Positions 1 through 7,439 of a stretch of DNA of 64,000 nucleotides are shown in pieces. The translations under genes were made by a program, and so were the position numbers. The notes beneath the pieces are model-generated. The model saw only the letters and a list, made by a program, of their open reading frames with translations, searched no databases and was not told the origin of the DNA. How positions within the stretch are numbered: the stretch's first letter is position 1; each line of letters opens with the position of its first letter. This DNA comes from a virus: positions 1 through 64,000 of IMG/VR virus record IMGVR_UViG_3300050821_001592. One strand, given 5' to 3'.

Positions 1-473
1 TCTTTGGCAATGCTCAGGTCAGTGGCAAGGCTTGGGTCTTTGGCGAGGCTCAAGTCTCTGGCAATGCTCTAGTCTATGGCAATGCTTGGGTCTCTGGCAA
101 TGCTCAGGTCTTGGACGGGGCTCAAGTTTATGGCAATGCTTGGGTCTCTGGCAAGGCTATGGTTTATGGCATTGCTCTGGTCTCTGGTGATGCTCGGGTC
201 TTTGGCGATGCTTGGGTCTTTGGCGAGGCTCGGGTCTCGGGCCATGCTTGGGTCTTTGGCAATTCTTGGGAACGGTCTCCGCTCTACCTTCAAGGTACCC
301 GTCATGCAGCCACGAACTGCAAACGGGGGTATATATCCATCGGGTGTCAAACACACCCCTTCGAACATTGGAAAAATCATGTCGAAGAAATAGCCCGAGA
401 CCACGGATATTCGGAAGCTGAAACACGGGAGTACCGGGGCATCGTTGATTTTATGATTAAGTTCGGAAGGTAG
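1..473 (+). CDS. Hexapeptide-repeat (left-handed beta-helix-like) protein, 5' end outside window
   Basis: The frame is open from position 3 to the TAA ending at 473, and no start is visible, so the gene is cut by the window edge. About 15 six-residue repeats of the type G-N-A-x-V-x (for example GNAWVS, GDARVF) cover positions 3-260. This periodicity is typical of left-handed parallel beta-helices. After the repeats comes a globular tail of about 65 residues that contains IGCQTHPFEHW and ends FMIKFGR. Similar repeat-plus-tail proteins are common in prophages and phages, where their function is unknown; some annotation pipelines label them polymer-forming or transferase hexapeptide. Acyltransferase activity is not supported, because no catalytic histidine loop is visible. 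It lies 7 bases before the next gene, so the two are probably co-transcribed. Confidence 0.75.
   Translation, partial: FGNAQVSGKAWVFGEAQVSGNALVYGNAWVSGNAQVLDGAQVYGNAWVSGKAMVYGIALVSGDARVFGDAWVFGEARVSGHAWVFGNSWERSPLYLQGTRHAATNCKRGYISIGCQTHPFEHWKNHVEEIARDHGYSEAETREYRGIVDFMIKFGR
3..263 (+). repeat. Tandem 18-bp coding repeat
   Basis: The DNA repeats an 18-bp unit close to GGCAATGCTTGGGTCTCT about 14 to 15 times with scattered substitutions. It encodes the hexapeptide repeats of the overlapping gene. The regular unit length and lack of spacers show coding repeat expansion and not a CRISPR array. Confidence 0.85.
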
Positions 474-480
474 GTTTAAA

Positions 481-720
481 ATGAAACTACATGAACTCAA
501 AACGGCAACTCTGGGTTTGAAATTGCCCGACCTCAACCACATCAACGACATGGGGAAGCTCGCGTTCCGTATGGGGTTTGACCGTTGCGCGAACCCCCAC
601 AAAATTGGACGGGGGCACGACTCGTGGGTCAAAGGCTGGGACCATGCCAAGCGGGCATGGGAAGACCTCTTGAGACGTAACGGGGCTGATGGAAAGCGAG
701 TACTCCTATGGATGAGTTAA
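481..720 (+). CDS. RMF/CrpP-like small protein
   Basis: This 79-residue protein has the spaced pattern Gly...Phe...NPH...W-V-K-G-W-D-H-A around residues 33-60 (LAFRMGFDRCANPHKIGRGH, then SWVKGWDHAKR). The arrangement resembles ribosome modulation factor and the related CrpP family, in which a Gly-rich segment and a W..GW..A motif are conserved. RMF dimerises 70S ribosomes; CrpP-type proteins have been linked to other roles, so the activity here is open. The start ATG at 481 follows a purine-rich AGGTAGGTTTAAA stretch. The gene overlaps the next by 13 bases, which suggests coupled translation. Confidence 0.5.
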   Translation: MKLHELKTATLGLKLPDLNHINDMGKLAFRMGFDRCANPHKIGRGHDSWVKGWDHAKRAWEDLLRRNGADGKRVLLWMS

Positions 721-884
721 TGAAAGTCTGTTCGCTCTGCGAGGGTTCTTTGCAAATCGGTTTTGGGCCTGATAAGGGCGAACGCTGTGACTACTGCATT
801 GATGGCTATTGTCTAACGACTAACGGTGAGGTTTTCGCAATGCTCATCAAGCGGTACGTCTTTGAACCGGAGTCATCATGTTAG
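708..884 (+). CDS. Small zinc-ribbon-like protein
   Basis: This 58-residue frame starts at ATG 708, with an alternative in-frame ATG at 720. It contains two Cys pairs, C-S-L-C near residues 8-11 and C-D-Y-C near 27-30, the usual layout of a small zinc ribbon. It overlaps both neighbours slightly (708-720 and 878-884), as expected for a real gene in this packed operon. No function can be assigned beyond probable zinc binding. Confidence 0.6.
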   Translation: MDELMKVCSLCEGSLQIGFGPDKGERCDYCIDGYCLTTNGEVFAMLIKRYVFEPESSC

Positions 885-949
885 GGTGTTTGTGTTTCAT
901 AGCCGTAATTCTCGGCATTGCACTAGCGAACAAAAGAAAGAGGAGATAA
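878..949 (+). CDS. 23-residue single-pass membrane peptide
   Basis: The frame begins with MLGCLCFIAVILGIALA and ends in a basic stretch NKRKRR. One hydrophobic helix followed by positive residues predicts an N-out, C-in membrane peptide. It overlaps the stop of the upstream gene, and its TAATG junction joins the next start at 949. A genuine gene is plausible but short, so confidence is limited. Confidence 0.4.
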   Translation: MLGCLCFIAVILGIALANKRKRR

Positions 950-1161
950 TGCTCTGTATTCTGGACTACGCGCACCAAGACGACGTGTTTCCATTAGCTC
1001 GAAAATCGGGGCTCGACGCCGTACGAGTCGTCAGTATTGATGAACCCGCACGACAAGCCCGCCATTTGAACTACATTGAAGAAAACATCGCCCTTAGTCG
1101 CGGCGGCATTAAAGCCGTCAAAGCTCTGTGGGAACAACGGACGGTGGAGTCCTCTCTATGA
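949..1161 (+). CDS. Hypothetical protein
   Basis: A 70-residue protein starting MLCILDYAHQDDVF at an ATG that overlaps the upstream stop (TAATG) and is preceded by AGGAG. It has a mixed alpha/beta composition with an EPARQARHLNYIEEN helix, and no motif was recognised. The chosen ATG is preferred to upstream starts because of the ribosome-binding site. It overlaps the next gene by 4 bases (ATGA). Confidence 0.55.
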   Translation: MLCILDYAHQDDVFPLARKSGLDAVRVVSIDEPARQARHLNYIEENIALSRGGIKAVKALWEQRTVESSL

Positions 1162-1370
1162 AGCTCGCCATCGCGGAGTGCATGTTTCCCGAATTGAAGG
1201 GCCCGTCCATATATAAAACCGGAAGAGGCGAAGCTACAACGCCGAAGGCGGCGATATCTCGGGCAATCGGACACGCGCTCAAGCAGGTCAAGGGCAGGCG
1301 ATGGACTACCGTGAGAGCGACAATATCGGTCGTAGAAGTAAAACTTGACAGCGGCTTGAAGCTGGAGTAA
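1158..1370 (+). CDS. Hypothetical protein
   Basis: A 70-residue basic protein starting MKLAIAECMFPELKGPS. The start overlaps the upstream stop as ATGA, and GGTGGAG lies upstream. It contains a helical AISRAIGHALKQVKGRR segment followed by a short beta-like VRATISVVEVKL strand. No family was recognised. Confidence 0.55.
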   Translation: MKLAIAECMFPELKGPSIYKTGRGEATTPKAAISRAIGHALKQVKGRRWTTVRATISVVEVKLDSGLKLE

Positions 1371-1379
1371 TATCGATAC

Positions 1380-1763
1380 ATGGGAATATTCAAATATCCG
1401 CAATATGCCGATGATTGGGGTTTTCTCAACCATAGGTGTCTTCCTACGAATGTCGATGGGTTGACTTACCATCTCGTTGAGCGAAAAGCCCGATTTTTGT
1501 TGCTGGAAGTCAAACGAAACTCCGAAGACATGTCCACCGGACAGAGAATCATGCTGTCGGCCTTGGCGCGGATACCACAATTCACCGTTATTCTGCTCCA
1601 CAGCCGTCTCGCCGTATCGGACGATAAGAACGGACGGGCCGTCATCCCGAATTATTACCACAAGATGGGCACCGATGGAGAGCTTGGGTCTATCGTAATG
1701 ACAACCCCCGAGGACTTCCGTGGCAGATACGTCGGTTGGTTTTTAGGAAAAGATACATTCTAG
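1380..1763 (+). CDS. Possible PD-(D/E)XK nuclease-like protein
   Basis: This 127-residue protein contains the segment ARFLLLEVKRNSEDMSTGQR at about residues 36-55. An acidic residue before a hydrophobic strand, then E-x-K, then a Gly-Gln pair, is the signature shared by Holliday-junction-resolvase-like and VRR-NUC-like PD-(D/E)XK folds. The size also fits a minimal nuclease domain. It directly precedes another PD-(D/E)XK-type gene at 1771, so the two may act together in DNA processing. The assignment rests on one motif block only. Confidence 0.45.
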   Translation: MGIFKYPQYADDWGFLNHRCLPTNVDGLTYHLVERKARFLLLEVKRNSEDMSTGQRIMLSALARIPQFTVILLHSRLAVSDDKNGRAVIPNYYHKMGTDGELGSIVMTTPEDFRGRYVGWFLGKDTF

Positions 1764-1770
1764 GAGTCCT

Positions 1771-2877
1771 GTGGGTATCGTAATCAAGAAATATCCAGAT
1801 ATGACCACCCCGACCCCTGCCTACGGGGGAAGGGTTCATACCTGCTTCAGTCCTAGAGCGTGGAAGCACTTCCTCTATGACGCGGGCGAACTAGAGGAAC
1901 TCTCCGGCGTCACGGGGGTTCTTAAGAAAGCAGTCGATAAAAGTCAACCGCTCATCCGTTGGGCCGTGAAACTCGCACTCGCCCGTGCTCGGGAAAAGGT
2001 GCTCGCTCAAGGCCTCGGCCCAGACGGGTCTATCCAGCTATTCGTCGAAGAGTTAGACCGTATCTTGTTCGATGCTAAACGGGCGGATACTGATGCATTG
2101 GAAGACGCGGGGGATGTCGGACATCAAGCACACGACTTCATCGACCGGGTGTGCAAAGCGATTATATCCCGAGATGGAAGACGGCTCGAAGAGCTGTTTT
2201 CATGTTTTCCCGAAGACGAGAGAGCGGAGAATGGCGCGATTGCTGCACTGACGTTTCTCGTACGGCATAACGTCCGTATCGTAAAATCAGAATTTCGGGC
2301 TCTCTCCCTCGAACACAAATGTTGCGGTACCGGAGATATGCTTGCGCTCGTGGACTCCTGCGACGACCGTGGGTGTTGTGTTGAGCCTTTTGCTGACAGG
2401 TTGAGCTACTGCGATTGGAAGACCTCCGGCGGGCTGTATGTGACTTATCTGTGGCAGGGGAGTTTGTACGTCGCAGCGACGGAAGAAGAGTTTCCAGAGC
2501 TTGGGCCGATAGTTGACCGTTGGATACTTCGTCTCGACAAAGAAGACGCGAGCTTCGACCCGTGGCACGCCGCTGGGAGGGAAGCGCAAGCGGAAGACCT
2601 CCGGGGGTTCTTATGTTGTCTCAATCTATGTAGGGCGCTAGACGCAACCCAAAAGCGAATTGACGAGATGTTAGATGTAAAAAAAGAGATTCGGGCTGAA
2701 GCGAAGGCTCTTGACAAACTGGCTCGCGATAAAATAGAATGCCCCAAGGCTAAAGGATATCGAGGGGTGCGGAGAAGTAAGTGTCTACCCGGCGGTTCGC
2801 AATGTCAAGCGTGTAAGAAAATTTGGGAGGATAGCCATGCGTCTTATTCTGCTGAGCGACACCCACAGTCTTCATAA
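1771..2877 (+). CDS. RecB/Cas4-like PD-(D/E)XK exonuclease
   Basis: This 368-residue protein begins at a GTG with GGAG 9 bases upstream. It carries GHQAHDFID near residues 117-125, GTGDMLALVD near 186-195 and CDWKTSGG near 214-221, with a Tyr motif downstream. The H...GxxD...DxKTS...Y order is that of RecB-family nucleases and Cas4-like exonucleases, where D189, D215 and K217 would bind metal and catalyse cleavage. A Cys-rich C-terminus (SKCLPGG, CQACKKIW) could hold a metal or an iron-sulphur cluster, as in Cas4/AddB types. It probably resects DNA ends for RecA-dependent recombination or degrades host DNA. It overlaps the next gene by 41 bases. Confidence 0.7.
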   Translation: MGIVIKKYPDMTTPTPAYGGRVHTCFSPRAWKHFLYDAGELEELSGVTGVLKKAVDKSQPLIRWAVKLALARAREKVLAQGLGPDGSIQLFVEELDRILFDAKRADTDALEDAGDVGHQAHDFIDRVCKAIISRDGRRLEELFSCFPEDERAENGAIAALTFLVRHNVRIVKSEFRALSLEHKCCGTGDMLALVDSCDDRGCCVEPFADRLSYCDWKTSGGLYVTYLWQGSLYVAATEEEFPELGPIVDRWILRLDKEDASFDPWHAAGREAQAEDLRGFLCCLNLCRALDATQKRIDEMLDVKKEIRAEAKALDKLARDKIECPKAKGYRGVRRSKCLPGGSQCQACKKIWEDSHASYSAERHPQSS

Positions 2878-3460
2878 AAACATGACGCACCCCATCCCCG
2901 ATGGGGATGTCTTAGTGCATTGCGGCGATTTCACTGGTGTAGGGGAACTTCGGGATGTTCTCGGGTTCAATGATTGGCTCGGGGGTCTCCCCCACGAGCA
3001 CAAAGTGGTTATCGCGGGTAATCACGAGAGAGGTTGGACGCAGGGGAATCTCGAAGGCGTCCTAACTAACGCGACATACCTCCAAGATTCTTTGATTAAT
3101 ATTCGCGGGGTGAATTTCTACGGCTCTCCATGGACGCCGAATTTTGGGTGGGGCTGGGCGTTTAATGCTAGACGCGGAGAAGAAATTAGGGGGCATTGGG
3201 GTCGTATACCAAGGGGACAGGTGGATGTCCTCATAACCCACGGCCCGCCGATGGGTATTCTAGACAGGGTCGGGTTTGAATCTGTAGGCTGCGCGGACCT
3301 CCGAACCCGAGTCGCCGACGTTGCGCCAACGCTACACGTTTTCGGGCACCTCCACGAGGGTTACGGTCAGACCAAAATTGGACAAACAACATACGTAAAT
3401 GCCGCGATTTGCAACGAAATGTACGAGCCTATTAACGCGCCGATTGTGTTAGATATATAA
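2837..3460 (+). CDS. Calcineurin-like metallophosphoesterase
   Basis: This 207-residue protein shows the full set of metallophosphoesterase motifs: SDTH (residues 7-10), HCGDF (29-32), AGNHE (60-64), LITHGPP and VFGHLHEG near the C-terminus. These residues bind two metal ions and hydrolyse phosphoesters. Family members include nucleases, cyclic phosphodiesterases and protein phosphatases. The small single-domain form without an extra cap resembles the YfcE/MPPED-like group. The start ATG lies inside the preceding nuclease gene, with GGGAGGATAG as its ribosome-binding site. Substrate cannot be deduced; the nuclease and RNA ligase neighbours suggest a nucleic acid or nucleotide. Confidence 0.85.
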   Translation: MRLILLSDTHSLHKNMTHPIPDGDVLVHCGDFTGVGELRDVLGFNDWLGGLPHEHKVVIAGNHERGWTQGNLEGVLTNATYLQDSLINIRGVNFYGSPWTPNFGWGWAFNARRGEEIRGHWGRIPRGQVDVLITHGPPMGILDRVGFESVGCADLRTRVADVAPTLHVFGHLHEGYGQTKIGQTTYVNAAICNEMYEPINAPIVLDI

Positions 3461-3469
3461 TCTTTTCTC

Positions 3470-3499
3470 TTGACTTTCCTAGTACTGAAGTGCTAGAAT
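3470..3499 (+). promoter_or_regulatory. Sigma70-type promoter with extended -10
   Basis: TTGACT at 3470-3475 is followed after 18 bases by TAGAAT at 3494-3499, with a TGC immediately upstream that makes an extended -10. It matches 10 of 12 consensus bases and lies in one of the few gaps of the + strand block. It would drive the RNA-ligase/co-chaperonin group. A GTGGGGGAAA element follows 8 bases downstream. Confidence 0.65.
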
Positions 3500-3554
3500 C
3501 ATAAAAGTGGGGGAAACAGGCTCGACGTACTTGTAAAAAATTGCAGGGGGTGTG

Positions 3555-3857
3555 ATGCAAATTCCTAGACTTGGATGGATTAACGGCAAGACTTTCCGAC
3601 ACTCGGGCAACTCTAAGAAGAACCGCTCGGGATTAAAGCCCGAACATACCGCTGCTCAGGTCGAGAACGGTCTGGGGCGATTAGCCTCAAAAGAATTTGA
3701 TGTTCGTATCGGCATTACCCCGCCGGGGGTTGTGAAGCAGGATATCGAATTCACACAACCCATTGTTCCCTCTATCGGACAATTTGCCGACCGCAACCCG
3801 GAGCAAGGTGCCGCAATTGACCATTCGATTGCCACAGGTGAGGGCTTATTCGCATGA
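3555..3857 (+). CDS. Hypothetical protein
   Basis: A 100-residue protein starting MQIPRLGWINGKTFRHSG, with CAGGGGG just upstream of ATG 3555. A GTG at 3552 is an alternative start. It is the first gene after the promoter at 3470 and overlaps the RNA ligase start by 4 bases. No motif was recognised; the second half reads IVPSIGQFADRNPEQGAAID. Confidence 0.55.
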   Translation: MQIPRLGWINGKTFRHSGNSKKNRSGLKPEHTAAQVENGLGRLASKEFDVRIGITPPGVVKQDIEFTQPIVPSIGQFADRNPEQGAAIDHSIATGEGLFA

Positions 3858-5086
3858 ACTTTTTTACGTATATCGGCCTTACCCCGGAGGAGTTCAACGA
3901 GAAGTATGTCAACGCGGGCCTCATCACGGTCAACACCCACGATGAGTTCCCCTTGAATATCTATAACTATTCGCGTAAGTGTGTTCAAGAACAGATTTGG
4001 GATGAAGTGACGAGCAAGTGTCGCGGGATTATCGTTCACTGCACTACCGGGGAGGTCATCGCTCGACCGTTTGAGAAGTTCCATAATTACGGGGCGCTCG
4101 TCGGGGCCTATGCAGGAGCCGGGGGTCCACAAGCTAAAGGTGCGACGGGTGAACCTGTCATCTGGGAAAAGATGGACGGGTTTATGTGTACTCTTTATAT
4201 TTGGGAGGGCGTGAATTACTTAGCATCCAAGGGCTCATTTCATTCGACGCACGCGAAGTGGGCAACTGCGTGGTACAATAAGGCATTCCCAAAAGATGGA
4301 CCCTCGCCCGCGTGGCCTCAGGGCTGGACACCTGTATTCGAAGGGATTATGCCTGATTTGCGTATCGTGGTGAATTATGGCACGAGAAACCAACTAGTGC
4401 TGCTCGCTCTGGTAAACAACGAGACGGGCGAAGAGTACGGACCCGATGCTTTAGGCGCTTTAGGTATGGAATTTAACCTCGATACGCCGAAGCTATTCGA
4501 TATGACGTTAGAACAGGCACGACAAAAAACTTTGCAAGAGATGCCTAACCCCGATAGGTTGGATGAGGGTTTTGTGTTGACGTGGTATCGTAAAGGCCAG
4601 ACGCCGTTTAGACTGAAGATGAAATTCGTTGAGTATCTCAGGCTACATCGGTTAGTGACCAACGTTTCTCCGAAGCATATCTGGGATGTGATGTCGCAGA
4701 ATCAGACTATCGAGATGAATGAGTACTTGACGAATTCGACACCGTGGTTTAAGAAATTCGTCGAGAAGTGGCAGCGGGCTTTGAAGAGCGAGTACATCCG
4801 TCTTGAAGGTCAAGCGATTGCCCGATTCTTCGAAGAGAAGACGGCGGTAGATAAGAAATTCTTGGACGCTATGGCGAATGTTACTCTCGCAGGCGGCACG
4901 CCGTATGTAGACATGGGCGGGCTTCGCAAGGAATACGCTCTCGCGTTCACTAAGCCCGAGAACGAAGAATTTTCAAGCATAATGTTCGCATTGCTCGATA
5001 AGAAGGACATTCGCCCTATCATCTGGAGACAGGTTAAGCCGATGACGAAAAATGCAAGGCCCCTTGTTAATGGCTTCGCCTATTAA
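3854..5086 (+). CDS. T4 Rnl1-like RNA ligase
   Basis: This 410-residue protein has the nucleotidyltransferase motifs in order: KMDG at residues 106-109 (motif I, lysine adenylated by ATP), RGIIVH and RPFEKFHNYG upstream of it as in T4 RNA ligase 1, a motif IV-like EGFVLTW and a motif V-like RLKMKF near residue 255. T4 Rnl1 (374 residues) rejoins tRNA cut by host anticodon nucleases, and this protein has a similar length plus a small C-terminal extension. A polynucleotide kinase-phosphatase partner was not found, although the metallophosphoesterase at 2837 and the phosphatase-like gene at 59601 are in the window. A tRNA-repair role is inferred, not shown. Confidence 0.85.
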   Translation: MNFFTYIGLTPEEFNEKYVNAGLITVNTHDEFPLNIYNYSRKCVQEQIWDEVTSKCRGIIVHCTTGEVIARPFEKFHNYGALVGAYAGAGGPQAKGATGEPVIWEKMDGFMCTLYIWEGVNYLASKGSFHSTHAKWATAWYNKAFPKDGPSPAWPQGWTPVFEGIMPDLRIVVNYGTRNQLVLLALVNNETGEEYGPDALGALGMEFNLDTPKLFDMTLEQARQKTLQEMPNPDRLDEGFVLTWYRKGQTPFRLKMKFVEYLRLHRLVTNVSPKHIWDVMSQNQTIEMNEYLTNSTPWFKKFVEKWQRALKSEYIRLEGQAIARFFEEKTAVDKKFLDAMANVTLAGGTPYVDMGGLRKEYALAFTKPENEEFSSIMFALLDKKDIRPIIWRQVKPMTKNARPLVNGFAY

Positions 5087-5099
5087 AACTGGAGGAAAC

Positions 5100-5447
5100 A
5101 TGACAGCCAAAAAGCAAAGCACTACTCGTGGTACCGAGAAGGACTTCAACACCCGGACGTCTTTGAAGCAGAAGTTCCAAGACTATCGTACTAACGCAAT
5201 GTCGTATATATCCACGTTGCGCTTCCCGAAAACTTCGCCCGCTTTCTACATCAAGGGCTATGACGTTACACCGACGGGCAAGAAACCGAACGCCCTGTCC
5301 GCGCCGGAATTACTCGCTATCGTCAGTACTGCTGCAAAGCTCGGCAAAACCGTAACGGTCACCGTGTCGGGTTCGGGCGAGGCTGCTCAGGTCGAATTCC
5401 ATTTCGTGGATTCCACACCCGCAATTCCGTCTGCGCTGTATTTCTAG
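5100..5447 (+). CDS. Hypothetical protein
   Basis: A 115-residue protein from ATG 5100 with a perfect GGAGGAAAC leader. The N-terminus is basic and polar (MTAKKQSTTRGTEKD). A central strand-rich segment GKTVTVTVSGSGEAAQVEFH suggests a small beta domain. It lies 13 bases after the RNA ligase. No family was recognised. Confidence 0.6.
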   Translation: MTAKKQSTTRGTEKDFNTRTSLKQKFQDYRTNAMSYISTLRFPKTSPAFYIKGYDVTPTGKKPNALSAPELLAIVSTAAKLGKTVTVTVSGSGEAAQVEFHFVDSTPAIPSALYF

Positions 5448-5455
5448 GAGAGACC

Positions 5456-5653
5456 ATGACGTTGCATGCCGCTGCTAAAGCTTTTTATGGATGCCGTTTC
5501 ATGGAGAAGCTCCTCGAAACTGTGGGCGACGACGCTGTGTCCCGTAAAGTAATATCCGAGACATACCTCGACCGGGGGCTGGAGTCTATCGTAGAGAACG
5601 CAGGCGTTCAAGCCGGATTGGAACTGCGTAAGAGAATACTAGGAGGAAGCTAG
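5456..5653 (+). CDS. Hypothetical helical protein
   Basis: A 65-residue, probably all-helical protein (MTLHAAAKAFYGCRFMEKLL), 8 bases downstream of the previous stop with TAGGAGAGACC as ribosome-binding site. It contains VENAGVQAGLELRKR near the C-terminus. No motif identifies its function. Confidence 0.55.
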   Translation: MTLHAAAKAFYGCRFMEKLLETVGDDAVSRKVISETYLDRGLESIVENAGVQAGLELRKRILGGS

Positions 5654-5655
5654 AA

Positions 5656-5877
5656 ATGGCGTTTCGGGCTGGCAACCAACCAAGTCCGAACAGCAGAATA
5701 ATAAGCGCCGATTCGGGGGTGCTCGTTTTAGAGACCCACAAACGGGTCGATTTGATATTCAAGGGGACGCAATATGAAAAAAGATGTTCTAGCGGGCGGA
5801 TACGCCCGAACCGCGCAATTTATCGGAGGCGTCGGAGACGACGATTTCTCTCGCAATCTATCCACGGAACCGCGTAA
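5656..5877 (+). CDS. Hypothetical protein overlapping groES-like gene
   Basis: A 73-residue frame with a strong AGGAGG leader. The first 40 residues (MAFRAGNQPSPNSRIISADS, then VLVLETHKRVDLIFKG) read as a normal small beta protein. The last third lies out of frame inside the co-chaperonin gene and becomes an unnatural Arg run. The stop may therefore be later than the functional C-terminus. It is one of several long overlaps in this block. Confidence 0.5.
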   Translation: MAFRAGNQPSPNSRIISADSGVLVLETHKRVDLIFKGTQYEKRCSSGRIRPNRAIYRRRRRRRFLSQSIHGTA

Positions 5878-6229
5878 TGAATTCACGCCAGAACCCACAG
5901 TCGCACCTAAGCGCAAGACCTTTCGGCCTGCTGGGGATGTTCTCCTCATCCGTCGGGTTGAGGCCAAACTAGGCAGTGGTATTCTCGAACTGGCTGATTC
6001 GGTCGAAAAGGAACAACCCGTGGAGGGCGTCATTCTGAACGTGGGTCCGAAGGTCACAACCTTTGAAATCGGCCAAACAGTCGCATTCGGTAAGTACTCG
6101 GGTCAATTGTTTAAGCTCAACGGCGAAGAGCTTCTGCTTGCTAAGGAAGACGAAATGTTGGGCACGATTGAGAATGCGCTTGACAACGAGTCTGAAGTAG
6201 GCGATGATTCACCTTCAGGATGTCTCTAG
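5774..6229 (+). CDS. GroES-like co-chaperonin
   Basis: In this 151-residue protein, residues 48-130 match the Cpn10 fold pattern: RPAGDVLLIRRVEAKLGSG at the start, VEGVILNVGP in the middle, then GQTVAFGKYSG and ELLLAKEDEMLGTIE at the end. GroES caps GroEL, and phage versions such as T4 gp31 and RB49 CocO replace it so that capsid protein can fold in the host chaperonin. The segment ILELADSVEKEQPVEG sits where the GroEL-binding mobile loop occurs. The 45-residue N-terminal extension and acidic C-terminal tail are extra to standard GroES (about 97 residues). Confidence 0.8.
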   Translation: MKKDVLAGGYARTAQFIGGVGDDDFSRNLSTEPRNEFTPEPTVAPKRKTFRPAGDVLLIRRVEAKLGSGILELADSVEKEQPVEGVILNVGPKVTTFEIGQTVAFGKYSGQLFKLNGEELLLAKEDEMLGTIENALDNESEVGDDSPSGCL

Positions 6230-6237
6230 GAGCAATC

Positions 6238-6906
6238 ATGAGTGATGAACAGGCCATTGTCGGGGAAGTTGAAGCGGGTCGCGCAGCGAAGATTAAGCGC
6301 GAAATCAATAGGTTAATCAAGGGTGTTAGCTCATCTTCGTTTGACCTCGCCGATTTGCTGTATGAAGTCAAGAGCAAGAATTTTCACTCCGAGTGGGGCT
6401 TTACCTCATTCTCGAAATATCTCAAAAGTCTGGCTGAGTTGGGCATGAAGTACAGTAAGTGTTATTATCTGTATCGCGTGACCGAGAACGGCGCGGATTC
6501 GGGGCTGACCCGCGCTGAATACGAACCTATCGGATTGACTAAACTGCGTATCATTACGCAATTGAAATCCGCTGGTGAATTCAACGGCGTGCCGATGTCT
6601 ATGGTTATTCGCGAGCTGACTCTCAAGGCGGCTACGATGACACCCGAGGAAGTACAGTTCGAAGTCGACACCATTAAGGGCTTGACGGATGATGAATCGA
6701 TGGTCTGGATTAACTTCAAGGTCAAGAAATTGGCCCGTGAAAATGTCATCAAGCCCGCGATTGCGCTCATGAAGAAACAGTGTCCCGAGTCTCAGCTCGT
6801 TGACGAAGATGGTAGTGTTACAGAGATGAGCGACGGCGCGGCTCTGGAGATGATGGCTGCTAACCTGATGGCTGACCCGAATTATAACGTCGAAGAGCCC
6901 CAATAG
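6238..6906 (+). CDS. Hypothetical helical protein, ends in amber with open frame beyond
   Basis: A 222-residue protein starting MSDEQAIVGEVEAGRAAKIK at ATG 6238; the upstream in-frame ATG overlaps the previous gene. It is helix-rich with a WGFTSFSKYLKSLAELGM segment typical of phage DNA-binding or ParB/KorB-like helical proteins, but no firm family is recognised. The stop is TAG at 6904-6906. In the same frame 27 more sense codons follow, ending in TAA 6988-6990 right before the ribosome-binding site of the next gene. They encode an acidic tail like the preceding C-terminus. Confidence 0.55.
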   Translation: MSDEQAIVGEVEAGRAAKIKREINRLIKGVSSSSFDLADLLYEVKSKNFHSEWGFTSFSKYLKSLAELGMKYSKCYYLYRVTENGADSGLTRAEYEPIGLTKLRIITQLKSAGEFNGVPMSMVIRELTLKAATMTPEEVQFEVDTIKGLTDDESMVWINFKVKKLARENVIKPAIALMKKQCPESQLVDEDGSVTEMSDGAALEMMAANLMADPNYNVEEPQ

Positions 6907-6999
6907 CCCCTTGAGGCAACTTCTGCGGGCTCAGAAACCTCTATCGAAGATGCGGGCTTACCCGACGGGGATACCGTCGATAACGACTAAGGAGGAATT

Positions 7000-7182
7000 A
7001 TGACACAAACACGTAAGCTGTGGGCGGTAGTTATGGAGCACGACCGTTTCACCACCCTGTGGATTTTAGCCCCTACGGCTGTAAGAGCCGCCGAAAAAGC
7101 GATTCGTTTTTGTACGAAAGATGGGGTTTATCACCCGGTGGTTAGAGAAGTGAAATCCCACGGTACGATTGACGTTTTCTAA
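7000..7182 (+). CDS. Hypothetical protein
   Basis: A 60-residue protein starting MTQTRKLWAVVMEHDRFTTL, with AAGGAGGAATT directly upstream of ATG 7000. It looks like a small alpha/beta protein with a helix TAVRAAEKAIRFC. No family was recognised. Confidence 0.55.
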   Translation: MTQTRKLWAVVMEHDRFTTLWILAPTAVRAAEKAIRFCTKDGVYHPVVREVKSHGTIDVF

Positions 7183-7207
7183 ATTCCGTTAGGTTACAGA
7201 GGTTTGC

Positions 7208-7414
7208 ATGTTAAAGAATAAACGGTGTCAAGCGGGACATGCTAAGCGTGGTGGGGGATGGATTTTATTCTTCCGTCCGTCGGATGAAAAGCAATACAGA
7301 CAATGTCTTAACATAGGCAGCGTCAAGGTTAACAATGAGGATTATACCCCTGAGAGGGGTGTTGACGCTGTTATTTCATTATGTGCTGAATGCAACCGTA
7401 CTTCATTGGGGTGA
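7208..7414 (+). CDS. Small Cys/His protein, possible zinc finger
   Basis: A 68-residue basic protein beginning MLKNKRCQAGHAKRGGGW. Cys7 and His11 near the start and C-A-E-C near the C-terminus (LCAECNRTSLG) could form one zinc site. It lies upstream of the AAA+ gene with no obvious promoter between them. Confidence 0.45.
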   Translation: MLKNKRCQAGHAKRGGGWILFFRPSDEKQYRQCLNIGSVKVNNEDYTPERGVDAVISLCAECNRTSLG

Positions 7415-7439
7415 GTTTGCACGTTGAGGGGGTCTATGA

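Noticed and set aside
1-270. Possible CRISPR-like repeat array at the left edge
   Set aside because: Repeats are contiguous 18-bp coding units without unique spacers and encode hexapeptide repeats.
2713-2739. TTGACA with TAAAAT as a promoter in the RecB-like gene
   Set aside because: Spacing is only 13 bases, too short for sigma70.
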